Below are positions 33,383-45,204 of a stretch of 64,000 nucleotides of DNA, one piece after another (positions within the stretch are counted from its first letter, which is position 1; each line of letters opens with the position of its first letter). The position numbers and the translations under genes are program-made. Source of the stretch: Fomitopsis serialis (taxonomy: Eukaryota > Basidiomycota > Agaricomycetes > Polyporales > Fomitopsidaceae); contig NW_025955014.1 in the NCBI RefSeq assembly GCF_022376445.1, positions 1 through 64,000 on the forward strand. Reading direction: 5' to 3'. A model generated the notes under the pieces. The model was given only the letters and a program-made list of their open reading frames with translations. It searched no databases and had not been told where the DNA came from.

Positions 33383-35333
33383 TCAAAACATATCCATATA
33401 CTGGCTCTGGAGGTATGCCAATGCATTCACCCAGCAGGCTGCTAGACTTGCTTGATCTGCATGAGCCGACCACGGCTCAATCGCCTGTGCTAGGACACCA
33501 ATGACTCTGTCCAAAGCATCAACTCCTGGCTCCTCGGGAGGTTCAACCTCGACCTCGTTCAGCCGCTCGGGTGGACCAACCCTACCAATCCATGACGATG
33601 CACCATCGGTTTGGGTGTTGTTCTGATGGTAGGCACGCAAAAGACGATCCTCGCGTAGTGCCTCCCAGTCGACACCATACACCTCCAGCTCCTCCATAGT
33701 CTGAGCTTCATCGGGCAATTGATCTCCACGTACTCCATGAACGAGCATGTCGAAGACGAACATGTCTATGGGCGAGCGATTGGGCCCATCTCGGATTTGG
33801 ATTCGGTGGTGGTTCCAACCATCAGCGAAGAAGGCAAGCTCGTCATTGATGCGATCGAGGAAGAGCAGATGTAGGAGCCAGATGTGATTGTCGTTGTTGA
33901 GATCAAGGCCATAATGAACCTCGAGTGTCGTGAAAAATTCCGCCCACTTTGCACCGACTTGTGCAGTGACATCGACCCAGAGACGCTCGATGCGAACATT
34001 GTGGATGCTCCTATAATTCCATGCGATGTCATTCACGAATCACAATTTGAAATCCCATCCCTTAGATAGATGCCTTACCTGCCCCATATGTACGAGCCCC
34101 GTCGCTCACCGCGGTTCGCTTCCATCCATGCAGCAACAGCCAGATTCTCTACACCATGATCGCCACGTACACGGGAAGGTACCCCAAAGATCTCTGCTCC
34201 AGCAAGGAACAGCTGGAGAACAGTAGCTGCACGATTATTGCCATGTGCCCGTAGTGCAGTTATGAGACGAGAGTAACCATCTATAAATCCGTGGATTACG
34301 ATCTTCCAGCGGATAAGGCCTAATATATCCAGTCATCGTCAGTACAGTCATGTAAGAGCCCCAAAACACTGGTGACCGAACACACCATGCTGGCCGTCAT
34401 GATGCCATAATGCATTTGGACCGGCCACCTTGTATTTTCGGCGTCGTATGCGAATACGCTCGAAGGTCCGGTGGATAGGGTCAATGCGGGAAAGGGAAGA
34501 TCGTATTCGCTGACGAGGTACACGGTGGCCGAGCTGTCGCAGCATTCCATCCAGCATCGTGATGCCTGCGCGGGGATAATGCATGCGAAGCTGCTTGAGG
34601 ATGTCATCAAGCTGGGCATCGGTCAGGAGGGTTAAAGGACCGGTAAAAGACGAGATATGATCTGCATATTGGCCATCGCCCATCATAGCAGGCCCATCCA
34701 TGTGAGCTAAGGCTCAGGGAGAATCGGGTCTAGTAGGTCATCGTGATCATCTTCCGACACCTGGATTGGTTCGGCCGAGAGATCAGATGTGGGAAGGATT
34801 TTGCTGAGGTTCGGCGATCTGGTATTCCAGTAGAGCATTGCGGACTGTTGATCGCCCGACATTCAAGAAACGAGCGAGGCCTGCAATCGAACGATGCTGA
34901 TATGCCCACTCTAGCCAAGTCGGGTCGATTGTGATCCTAGGCCGACCAGGCCGACCAGTTTGAGCCCGTGTCACAATTTCAGGCCGACCGTGGTGAGACT
35001 GATCCAGGGCTTCGCGGTACTGCAGACGGATGTCGTACAGCATAAGACCGACACCATTTTGAATGTGGCCCAGTTCACCTGGAGGGAATGTCGCTGCATG
35101 CTGTTCCACAGTGGTAGGTGAGATCAGTAACCTCACCTGATTGTATCATGACCGCGACATACCTCGGTGACGAGCTGCCCAAACTGATTGAGATCATCTC
35201 CAAGTCGCTCGAGTACTGTCGAATCTGTCGGATTCGCAAGGGCAGTCTCGACTGAATGGACATATCCATTGAAGCGGTGGTAGAACTCGCTTAACAGCGA
35301 CTGTGGCCCGCGTCCAGTAGCATCGTCACTCAT
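33383..35333 (-). pseudogene. DDE integrase-type transposase, probably frameshifted
   Basis: Integrase-core family common in Agaricomycetes. Exons: 35333-35163, from 35100 (HTH part), 34701-34386, 34319-34079, 34010-33383. A helix-turn-helix segment (GLARFLNVGRSTVRNALLEY) is followed by the core: ALWHHDGQHG (first Asp), VPSRVRGDHG (second Asp) and SIHNVRIERLWVDV (Glu); then WNHHRIQIRDGPNRSP and a family-specific tail. Introns at 35162-35102, 34385-34320 and 34078-34011 have canonical ends and matching phases. Between about 34,810 and 34,702 the reading leaves frame: an in-frame TGA ends the HTH exon, and the expected acidic linker (EDDHDDLLDPILPEP) continues in another frame and then stops. 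It is therefore probably inactive, or this part is mis-spliced by me. Same strand as the HECT-like gene. Confidence 0.8.
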
Positions 35334-37500
35334 GCTTCCATGCTAAGCTACTAGTGTGAGTGCAGAACCCGGAGGGACAGATGATGCTAACTTACAATGG
35401 CTGTGTTGCAAATTATTGCCTCAGAGTGTCGGAGAACGAGATGTACAACACAGTGGACAAGTGTGACGATGACCAGGAGTGAGCAATGACGAGGACAGCA
35501 AGTCAAGCCAATCTGATTGATTGATCCTCGATGTGCTCTGAGGCTTACCGCACGTCAGGCCGAATTTTTGCGCAGGATGTCTAGGCTGGATATCCGACAG
35601 ATAATGTCATGAAAGTATCGTTATTCGTTATGTTCTAGCGCATTTAATGTAACGTGATACATGTTGAGACTACATTCCTTGGCCTGTCTATGCTGCTGGA
35701 GTATAAGTCTGAGGACTGCTTACAGCGTACATAGCAGTGAGCTTCCCGGAACAGCACCATGCGGAACAATCGCACATTAACAGCCGTCCCACAACTCATG
35801 CTACCAGACACTACCCTGCATCATGTGCTGTCGAAACACCGTCAACCCACAGTGGTGCGCAGCCGCCAACGGTCACCTATGCCCGCGCGAGTAGCTGAGT
35901 AGCAACAATCGCAGTCGCGCCCGCGATCGACTCATACCCACTACTCAGTGTCAGCACCCAGGAAACAGCGGCACCAACGTGACGTGTTTTGCGTCTGTTG
36001 CCGTCAAAGGGGCCACACTGGCCCGATGGCATTTGACGATGTCCTAACGTTGCAAGGCGATCTGTAGACCCAGAGGAAACTCACCGTACCCCTGCACGAT
36101 GAGCTGTCTCTCGTGTTGACGCGATAATCCACCTTCGCCCGGGCATAGTCCTGACGCCCTCGAAACGCCGCCGATACAAAGGACACACCTTCCCTCCCTG
36201 AATCTCATTGACATAAGTCGATTCCGGGGCGATCTGCGCAGCACCACGCCGCACCACCTGTACAGATCGTCGTCTGGCTAACCTACCTTCGCACCGGCCT
36301 CTGCACACTGAGGCACACAGAACCATCGACAATCAGCCCGCCACTGGCAGCGCATGCGCATGCAGACGGCCTGGCGCGAGCGAGGCAAGGAGTGTGGCTT
36401 CCCCGATGAAGACAGGATCGATGGCCCGGCGGCGAGCTGACTCGGACAGGGTGGATGAGGGAGACGTGGAACGGCATGCTGTGGGATCAGGTGAATGTTG
36501 TGTGTCCTGGTCGAATCGAGGCGACGATGCTTACCCAATCTGTTGTGTTTCTGTTCAGTGTCTGCGCTTCGTGGCTCCAAAATACACCAAGGGTGTGGAC
36601 GACCGGAGTGTGCAGTGCGTAGCGATTGCGTGCGGCGGCTTGCGGGCCCCAGTGAGGCAGTTTGTGCTCCCCGGTGCACCTCTCGGGCTGGCCGAACTGT
36701 TTTCCGGTGGCCGACCTGTTTTCCGATGAAGCCGGGCATCCGTCATAGAGAGGACCGATCGCCGTCCAGCGAGCGACTGTCAATGGCCGAGGTGGAAGCC
36801 GCAGCAGCCACGGTTGAGTCGATGCGCAATGATCGCTGTGAGAAGTTCGGGGGCGGGAGTGTCGAGGATGGGGAACACAGCGGGATGGCAGAGGCAGAGA
36901 ACCGGCATCGAGGCGAGAGTGCATGCTGGCACATTGACAGCACGTCTGCCGCGTTATCAGATGGTAAGTGCGATAGACGTGAGTTTCTGTGGCTGCGGCT
37001 CACCACGTCGACTACAGACGACGCACGAGGAGGGAAGTAAGGAGGGTGAGAGGGGCACTACTAGTAGGTCAGTAGACGGGAGCGTCGGAGCGAGGGATGG
37101 GCGCCCAAACGCAGAACACGTGCTGGGAAGCATGGTAGAAGAGGAAACTTGAGGTGTCGCCAGGCCTTGAGGGAGTGAAATGGACTCTAATCACACTTTC
37201 TGCTCGGGCTCAGCACATGCGAATGAGGATGCTCGCGACGGAGCGAGTGCACAACATATGGAATGAGGCTGGCAGCGACTCGGTCAGGTGGCACTGCTGA
37301 ATACGGTAATACCTCGGGCATGTCTCGGCATTGCCCCAGATGGCCGTAGCACCGACATCTCCCTAAAGCCTAAGTATTTGCATGCAGAGAAATCAGTAAT
37401 ATCGCAGGCCACAGTGTCGTGAGCTGCAGATGAATGCCTGAGACACATGTATGGCCAGTAGGCTCATGTAGGATGCTGTACGGCCCTGTACGACCCCCTT
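35334..37500. other. no gene recognised
   Basis: No domain or consistent exon chain on either strand. Around 36,980-37,010 there is another GTGAGT/CTCACC mirror motif like those at 7-8.5 kb. Confidence 0.4.
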
Positions 37501-38045
37501 CACAAGGTCACCGAGGGGGAGAACGTTCGATCGACTGGGAGGGGCGTTGCGCGCAACGCGCAACGTGCAACGTGCAACAGTCACTTAGTCACGCTGTGAC
37601 ATGCACCCACTGCGGGTAAGTAACCTACTTATGTTGCCTACGAACTAGTCCCGCCTCCGTGTGGCTATGACATTGAAGGCCTTGCATGGCGTTTTCTCGG
37701 CCAAGTTGCAATCGCGGCCACCGAGCGAATCGCGATGCATTGCCCGAGAAATTACATAAGCGACATGTGGCGTGTTGAGTCACAGTGCGAATCACTCCCA
37801 GCTCTGCAGACTGAGGTCGTATTAGCTCTTATTCTAGGCCTGTATATATCTAGCTGGAGCGAAGTGCGAAGTGGTCTGGTGTTATTTTTGCCAATATGTA
37901 TACACCAACTGTCCCGTAACCCCTTGTCCCGCCCGACGAGGCAAGCCACACCGTGACTTGCGTGACGTTGCGCGTTGCGCGCAACGCGTTGCACGCAACG
38001 GCTCTCCCCGTGGATCGGACTTTCTGCCGAGGGGTCACCGAGGCC
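37501..38045. repeat. inverted duplication with 16-bp palindrome
   Basis: The arms at 37,507-37,580 and 37,959-38,043 are inverted copies; each contains the perfect palindrome GCGTTGCGCGCAACGC (37,544-37,559 and 37,972-37,987) next to a GGTCACCGAGG / CCGAGGGGTCACC edge. About 380 bases lie between them. Looks like a small MITE-like element. Confidence 0.65.
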
Positions 38046-38049
38046 TATC

Positions 38050-38390
38050 ACATGACCTGAAACCTCGCACCTGAACCTCACACCTCGAACCTCGAACCTC
38101 ACATGCACACCTCGAACCTCGTAACTCGCATTGCAGTGCTAGATGCCAGTGTTCGGGCGTATACATCGTACCTGAGAGACATGGCTCACGCGGTCGGACC
38201 TCGTAACTCAACCTCAAACCTCATCTGTAGACCTCGGCTGAATCTCGGACCTTACAGTGTGATCGTAGCCTTGAACCTGAACCTCGTGCGAAAATGGCTA
38301 CGTGAACCTCAATCCTGCGCGAAACCTGCTACCTTGCGAGTGAACCTGGCCGAAAACCTTGCGGGGCAACCTCGATCTCAATAAATAACG
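38050..38390 (+). repeat. degenerate AACCTC hexamer array
   Basis: Dozens of AACCTC or ACCTCG words with irregular spacing, densest at 38,060-38,125. Not the TTAGGG telomere repeat. Possibly subterminal repeats of the adjacent element. Confidence 0.65.
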
Positions 38391-38543
38391 AAAAATACAT
38401 TCATAGTATTTGCTATTGTGCATGTCGAACGGCTGATAAGTACCACTGTACGCAGCCACTGCACTTGTAACGTTCACTACCAGTAGCTCTACCGTCTTGT
38501 CCTACCACTGCGGATTACAAGCTGCATTGCAGGATCTCGAGAC

Positions 38544-40657
38544 ATGCCCTCCCTTGAAATTCTCGGAGGTGCCCTCACAGCTGCATTGCTCGGATACGTG
38601 AGCATCATCATCTCCTCTTCCTGAGCGGGTGAGCTGATTTGCAACAGGCTGTTCACCGGACGGTGCTCCAACCACACGAATCTCTGGCTAAAAATGCTGA
38701 GTGGTTGGCTGCGCTTTTGCTACTTGTCCCAGCACTCCCCGCGGCTGTCATGCGGGCACAAATAGGCTCGACTCTGCTAGCTTCGCTGGTGGCGTATTCC
38801 GCATACTACTGCTCCATCCTACTAGCTACCATAGCATACCGCCTATCATCAACGCACCCTCTCACTATCTATCCGGGACCTCTGCTTTGCAAAGTGACGA
38901 AGCTATGGATGGTCTACACAGCAAACACGGGGAAGTTGCACGAGTACACGCGGCAACTGCATGCTACATATGGACCCATCGTTCGCATCGGTTCGTTGCA
39001 TGAGCGGATCTACTGTTGAAATGTCTCATCTGCCTGTAGGTCCCAACGAGCTGTCCGTGGTAGATGTAGACCTGCTGTCCCGTATCTTGGGTTCCGAAGG
39101 CATGCCCAAAGGACCTCGTATGTATACCTCAGGTAACCTGTCGCTGAGTTTCCGCTGATGAGCTTGAACAGTTTGGGAGGGCCGCCGGATCTCCGGAAAG
39201 AGGGGCGCAGGCGCGAAGAACAATCGCGGAAACCTCATCGGCAACCGGTACAAGGATCGTCACGCAGAAGCCCGAAAGACGTGGAATCGCGCGTTCACGC
39301 CAGCTGCTATGAAGGACTACGAACCCATCCTGGTGCGCAGGGCGGCACAGCTGGTCGACGAACTAAAGCAAAAAGGTGCAACCGGATCGGTGGATCTGTC
39401 GTTATGGTTGAGTTACTGCATGTGAGACTCCCCATCTTCGCTGCTTGTGTTCGATTCTCTTACTCACTGCCCGAAGCTTTGACTTCATGGGCGATATGGT
39501 GTACGTGGTTAATTGTATCATTCCATGGCGAAGTGGCTAATTGACTAGCAGGTTCGGAGGTGGATTCGAGCTCATGCACGACGGCGACAGAGATGGCATC
39601 TACCGTACCATGGTTGCAGGTCTGCAGTAAGCCGTCCTATGCGCAGCTCCTCTGGCTCAAGATGACTGATTGGTAGATTGCGCGCATAACAGCCTACCTG
39701 CACTTACGCAGCAGATTCCTTGGGTGGCGCCTGTACTACCATACCTGCCTTGGGTCGGCAAGCACATGAAGGCTTTAGGCCAGTTCGCGTTCAAGTGTGT
39801 CACCAAGAGGCTACAGGAGGGCTCAGTAACGAATGATCTCTTCTACCACCTAGTCCGTCCCATTGTCACCTTACTAATGGCATCGTACTTACATGATGTC
39901 CAAGCTCGACGAAGTGCCCAACCCGGAAAAGCAGACACCATTCCCGGTAATCATGACAAACGCAGTCACAGCGATGCTCGCAGGCTCGGACACGACTGCG
40001 GTCGCACTATGCAACACCTTCTATTGTGTCCTCGCCCATCCAGACGTCTACCAACACCTCCGTGAGGAGGTCGACGCGGCATTCCCGCCTGGCGCCGGCG
40101 ATCCCGTCGACGCGGCTAAGCTTTCGAGCCTCGAATACCTCAATGCCGTGATGTAAGTCATCATCGATGTACCATGACCGTCTGCGTGCCCTTACTTGCG
40201 ATGTAGTAATGAGAGCCTCCGCCTCTACCCCTCCATCCCTACATCCTTGCAGCGTGCACCCCAGCCGGGCACCGGGACACACCAGATCAGCCCCACCCTC
40301 GTCATCGACGAACGCACTTCTATCCTCGTCCCTCCATATGTCCTACACCGCGACTCGCGCTACTTCTCACCAGACCCCGACCGGTTCTGGCCCGAGCGTT
40401 GGCTGCGCAAGGATGATCCCGACGTCGTCACGAACACGAGCGCGTTCGTCCCGTTCTCGAGTGGCCCGCCTAATTGCGTAGGGCGCCCAGTTGCGTTGCT
40501 TTCGATGCGGATGATATTAGCGTGGATGGTGCGGAGCTTTGAGATGCGGTTGGTGGAGGGCTATGATGTAAAACAGTGGGAGAGGGACCTGAGGGATTAT
40601 TTTGCGTTGCAAAAGGGCCCGCTGCCTGTGGTTCTCAGATCGCGGGGTAATATGTAG
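38544..40657 (+). CDS. cytochrome P450 monooxygenase, 9 exons, 560 aa
   Basis: Complete gene: exons 38544-38597, 38648-38990, 39040-39117, 39172-39421, 39477-39500, 39552-39626, 39693-39852, 39905-40152, 40207-40657, all phases consistent. N-terminal hydrophobic segments (EILGGALTAALLGY; ALLLLVPALPAAV) anchor it in the ER membrane. HPLTIYPGPLLCK is the proline hinge. The I-helix oxygen-activation motif is MLAGSDTTAV, the K-helix ExxR is NESLRLYP, and the heme loop FVPFSSGPPNCVGRPVAL supplies the cysteine ligand. It resembles Agaricomycete P450s of the CYP families expanded for xenobiotic or secondary metabolism; the substrate is unknown. It has no biosynthetic partner genes nearby, being flanked by repeats. 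Confidence 0.95.
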
Positions 40658-41240
40658 TACCAGTTGTTGAGTTATGGGGTTTTCTTGCCAGCAGCGGGAT
40701 GAAGTTGAGCCTCACAATGAGCGTGGTTTAGACGTTGAAGCTATGATATATTGAACCCTTAGAGATGCGCGGCATATACCGCGGATACACGGATGATAAG
40801 TTACGACAGCGAAAGCAGCAGCAACAATTACGAACGACAAGAGAGTCCAGATCGCAGTCTGTATACCCGGGCCAAGTGCAGAGATGTCGTATATATCTAC
40901 TCTACAAGAGGCGTGAACGTGGGAACGCGAGACAAACGCTAAGACAAACACCAGAGACAAGAAGCAAGACAAGAAGACGGGACAAACGCTAGAGACATTC
41001 TCATTGGCTGAGAGACGGACGCCCGAGCGCTGCCCGAGCCTCTCAAGCGCTCCGAGCTACCGTGACTGTACTTCATCCCTCCTCCGAGTCGTCCTCATTA
41101 TTCCTTAGACTCGCGCGCGACCCTCATGCTCATTTCTCACTCTGGCATCGGAGGGCGCGGATCAGCAGGGCAGCGGTAAGGTGCAGACAACGAGTGACAG
41201 GAGTGCACCGAGCGGAGCGATGGAGACGACCACCGTCACA
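40658..41240. other. no gene
   Basis: 3' flank of the P450. An AGACAAACGCTAAGACAAAC-type direct repeat occurs around 40,930-40,990. Confidence 0.4.
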
Positions 41241-41930
41241 GTGAGTGCAGACACACGCGAGCGAGCGGGCTAACTGCAGGCACAGGACGCGGCGACGTGC
41301 AGCCCGACGCATCACGATCACAAGCATGCAGGCATGGCTGATGAATAGGCGGCGGGCGGACGAGCAGGCCAGCGAGAGGCACACGCCGACCGTGAGGCGG
41401 CTGAGCAAATGCCCAGCACGTAGACACGGCCGACGAACGGATGGCGGGTGCACAGTGGCCGAAGGAGTCGTAGAGACAGAATGGGCAGGCGCAGGGCGCA
41501 GTCGCCGTGGCGACATGAAGCGCGACGCGCACGCCGACCGCGAGCGCGCCAGGCGAATGCCCGGCACACAGACATGGCCGACGAACGCGTGCAGAGCAAG
41601 CGGGCAGGTGGGCGAGCCGGCGGACAGGTGAGCAGGCGTGGAGGGGCAATCGGACGGGTAAGCAAGCGAGTACATGGAGAGCAGGAGGGCGAGCGAGCGA
41701 GTAGGTGACAGCGTATACGTCGACCGCGAGCGCACTGAGTGAACATTCACTGCACGCAGACACGGCCTCCGATCGCGCACGTAGGCAGGCCCCGAGCGGG
41801 TACACAATTGAGCCACGACACGCACAGGGCGAGGGCGAAATTTCAGCTTCAGCGAGCATGCAGGGCAAAGCCCCCGCGTGAAGTGCAGCCGACAAGCGGA
41901 CCACGGGCGCGGGCTCAGCTATGAACAGGG
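41241..41930. repeat. family A hairpin/intron-module repeats, second locus
   Basis: Same repeat family as 8.88-9.83 kb, same orientation. The intron-like module is 41241-41279 (GTGAGTGCAGAC...GGGCTAACTGCAG), followed by GGACGCGGCGACGTGCAGC. Further units are around 41,400-41,440, 41,490-41,600, 41,715-41,770 and 41,850-41,900, with weaker hairpins (e.g. GCCAGGC GAAT GCCCGGC). Confidence 0.7.
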
Positions 41931-42633
41931 AGGGTCAGCAGACAGCGGGCGCGGACGGGAACGAGTAGGCAGGGAAGGGCGAATGGCTGGCAGAGATGGG
42001 TGAGGATGAGGTGATGAGAGGCGCGAGGACGAGTAAGGACGAGCGAATGTCAGGTACGGCGTGCGGCAACGCCGAGGATGCAAGCATAACACCCACGAGT
42101 CGGAGTCGGAGAGTGGCCACTCGGGAGCCATGGGCATAGGTGCGCTGCACATCTGAATATCTTCCAAGTTCCGCTGTTGATCAATGGCATCTCTCCCTTA
42201 CTGCTGTGCGGAGAGACAGGGGTCGAAGGCAGATACATTCAAGTAGTACCACCCGAAAGTAACCTGAGCCAGCAAACAGGTGAGGATGTGACATCCAGTT
42301 TCATCGCAGTCGGTAAGTAAGCATTCCTCCAATATACCGCTGTAGATGCATATTTCACGGCCCGGCACAGGGCCACGAAGCCGACTCCCGAAGGGAGACG
42401 GCTAAGTGGCATTTCAACTATCAGTCTCTTACAGAAGTCGCCTATGTTTGCAAGTAACATAGAATAGAACAGTCACGATTTTTGAGTGGTCGCCCTGCTA
42501 TGCGCTCAAAGCCGTAGATAATGTATCTGACTGAGAGATATGCAATCGAAAGCGCATACCTGTAGCGGAGCACGGGCATCGGCTAGTCATGTCATATATA
42601 GGTCCGATGTGTGACAGCATGATCGTCAATAAC
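41931..42633. other. no gene
   Basis: 3' flank of the TTC39/Iml2-like gene; nothing convincing. Confidence 0.4.
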
Positions 42634-45204
42634 CTAAAGTCGGTCCTTACGATCCAACGCCTCGAGCGCGGCGTGTGTACGGACGTGAAGCGCATTCTGG
42701 TAGTAAGAGGATCAGTCAGAGCAGGTCGTTGTAGACAAACGATAGGTACAAACCTCCATGCTGTACTTGCCCTTTCTGTGTACTCCAGGGCCCTCGAGAG
42801 ATTTTCCTGACCGTTGTTCAGCATCGATTCTACAAGACACATGGAAGGCATACCAGACATGACGAGCTCCAGATGTTCCCTGGCGCTCGTTTTGTCGCCC
42901 TTGCACGCCATAAGGCGACCGTACTCGAAGTCTAATGTAGTGAGTGGTCGGAACACGACACGCATCATGCCAAGAGCGACACATACGAGCGTAATAGTTC
43001 AAATAATGGTCGAGCGTTATCTCGTCGCCGTCCTTGAAGATCTCCTCGAAAGCCAAGACAGAATCACGTTCCGCGTCAGCTTGTGACATGCCGAGCTTCT
43101 CCTCCGGGTCCACCACCGTATCCGCATCCTGCGCGAGTTGCACAGATGAGCATGCAGTACAATGTGACTCAATGATAGAGGATGTACCGGATATGCAATA
43201 TACCGCAGAGACACGCCTCTCAGGAACTGCGCGAGACACCAATCATCCCAGAAGCACCCGTCATACGCTGCGGGTTTGCCGTAGTAGCCCTGGAGCTCCG
43301 CGAGGAGCGCGTTAGTCTGGGGGAGTATATGCGCGAGAATGACGCTTCGCGGTGCATGTTGGATGCAAAGGAAGAGGTAGCTGAATTCAAGCGCGGCAAG
43401 CGCGAGCCGGCCCTTCTGCTCGTGAAACTTGCGCGCTTTGCGGGCGACAAATTTCTAGAGGAAGCGCTCGATGAGTGCGATGAACAGGGATGAAGAGAAA
43501 GGAAAGCTGACCTCGATAGGGATGGACTTGCCCGCGATGCGTTGGCGCAGGTTCGGGACTTGGTTCATTGCCTTGTCCGCCTCCTCTTTCTGCTTCTCGT
43601 CACCGAGCTCAAGCAAACAGACAGCGACGCCATACGTATACGTAGCCTTGGACCACTAGTTGATATGTAGTCAGTACAATATCCACAGAAGACGCTCTGA
43701 ACCGCCTACAGTCGCGTCCTTAGCAAGCGCGCGCCAGTTTGTGAGCGATGCAGCGACGTCCCAGAGCGAGAAATTCGCGACGGCGATCTCCCAGTGCGAG
43801 ATGTGGTGCATGTTCTTGTACTGATCCTGCACCGCCACCGCACGCCGGTAGTACTCTATCGCCTGCGCGGGCTGGCCCCGACAGATACTCAGTCGGCCCT
43901 GGCCGAAGAGGAAGAAGACGCCTGAAATATGAGAGCTTCAGTGTAAGGCAGAAAAGCGGGGGTAGAACGCACAGACCATTCGGATACTGCTTCTGGTGGT
44001 AGTCGAGGATCTTCTGCGCCATGGAGATGTCGACACCATCGTAAGTGAAGCTCGAGAAGACGAGGTGGAAGAGGAGCAGCGCCATGTCGCAGATAGGACG
44101 GCGAATTCCTTCCTCCTCTGTACACAGCATTAGATGCACTCCCAGCTAAAGCCAACAGGAGCCCTCGCACTTATACCAACGGACGGCTCCGGCGCGTCCT
44201 TCGACCACCCTCCAGGCTTCATCAGGTACGCAAGGCCCGCATGGCGATCGCCCTTGTACCCAAACAGCTCAATTACCGTGAGTACCTTCGACGGCATCAG
44301 TGACAGTATCACGTTTGACATGCCTACGCCGAGGCAGACACCCGAGCGAAAGTGCGCATCAATGGACGCATCCTCTGGTCCGTCCCCGCGCGCCTGCGCC
44401 TCCGCGTCGGCCACCTCGAGGAACTGTCCGAGTTGGCGGTAGATATTGATCGTCGTGCGGAGGTTCAGTCTGGCCGACGGGGATCAAGGCGGGGTATGTG
44501 CGCAGAGGTACAAGTACTCACGCTTCTTTGATGAAGGCGAGCCAATCTCCGGAGTAGACAATGCCGAGTAACGCCTTATTCAAGCTAAGGGAGGTGTTCA
44601 AAGGATTGTAAATGATGCTCACCTTCTCAAAAAGGCTTTCTGCGTAGACCAGTTCCGCGTGACGCTCGACGGGTGTCATGCTCTTAATCCATCCGACGCC
44701 AGACGTATTCAGGGAACCTAAAACGAGACCTGCTAGTCGCGTTGGCAAGGATGCAACTCGCTTCCGATGCTGACTCGCGACAGCATTGCCATTCTTGACG
44801 TGATTCAAGCCGGCAAGGAGATCCTACAGAATAGGGGTAGATGATCAGCTCTCGGACCTCCTGCGCGCGCAAAGGCGTACTTCGTCCTCGAAGGACATCA
44901 GGCCCTTGAAGCACTGAATTAGGCCGTAGCCCGTTGCAAAGTAGAGGTGCTCGCTATTTGGCTGTGTGAAGCACAGTCAATATGTATACGATGAATCGCA
45001 CCTCTTGGGATCGCACTCCTCACAATACTGCTCGGATTCTACCATCTGTGACGACAGGAACAGGTGCAGCGCATAGTTCAGGCCAGGGATGTCCTCAAGC
45101 ACTCTCTCCGGTGAGTACGGTTTCCTCGGCGGGGCTGGGGGAGCGACTCCCCATGGTAATGTTGGGAACCGCGAGGTCTTCGACCCTGAGTTCAGAGCTG
45201 TCAT
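42634..45204 (-). CDS. TTC39/Iml2-family tetratricopeptide protein, 13 exons, 640 aa
   Basis: Complete gene: exons 45204-45002, 44953-44881, 44823-44623, 44574-44522, 44469-44177, 44117-43977, 43921-43710, 43655-43512, 43454-43188, 43128-42987, 42931-42854, 42806-42754, 42696-42634. Family landmarks in order are LEDIPGLNYALHLFLSSQMV, YFATGYGLIQCFKGLMSFED, ERHAELVYAESLFEKALLG, FRSGVCLGVGMSNVILSLMP, QKQYPNGVFFLFGQGRLS and a C-terminal RKGKYSMENALHVRTHAALE. The family includes yeast Iml2 (inclusion-body clearance, lipid-linked) and animal TTC39 proteins; helical repeats suggest a scaffold role in the cytoplasm. Introns are 47-59 nt and all phases match. The start was chosen as the first ATG of the exon; a short upstream non-conserved exon cannot be excluded. 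Confidence 0.93.

Noticed and set aside
36278..36924. Overlapping open frames of 110-180 codons on both strands
   Set aside because: No domain, no consistent exon structure, overlapping on both strands.
38050..38390. Interstitial telomere
   Set aside because: The unit is AACCTC, not TTAGGG/CCCTAA, and it is degenerate.
41130..41904. Minus-strand open frames of 220-230 codons
   Set aside because: Same GC-rich repeat family as 8.9-9.8 kb; no domain, multiple frames open.
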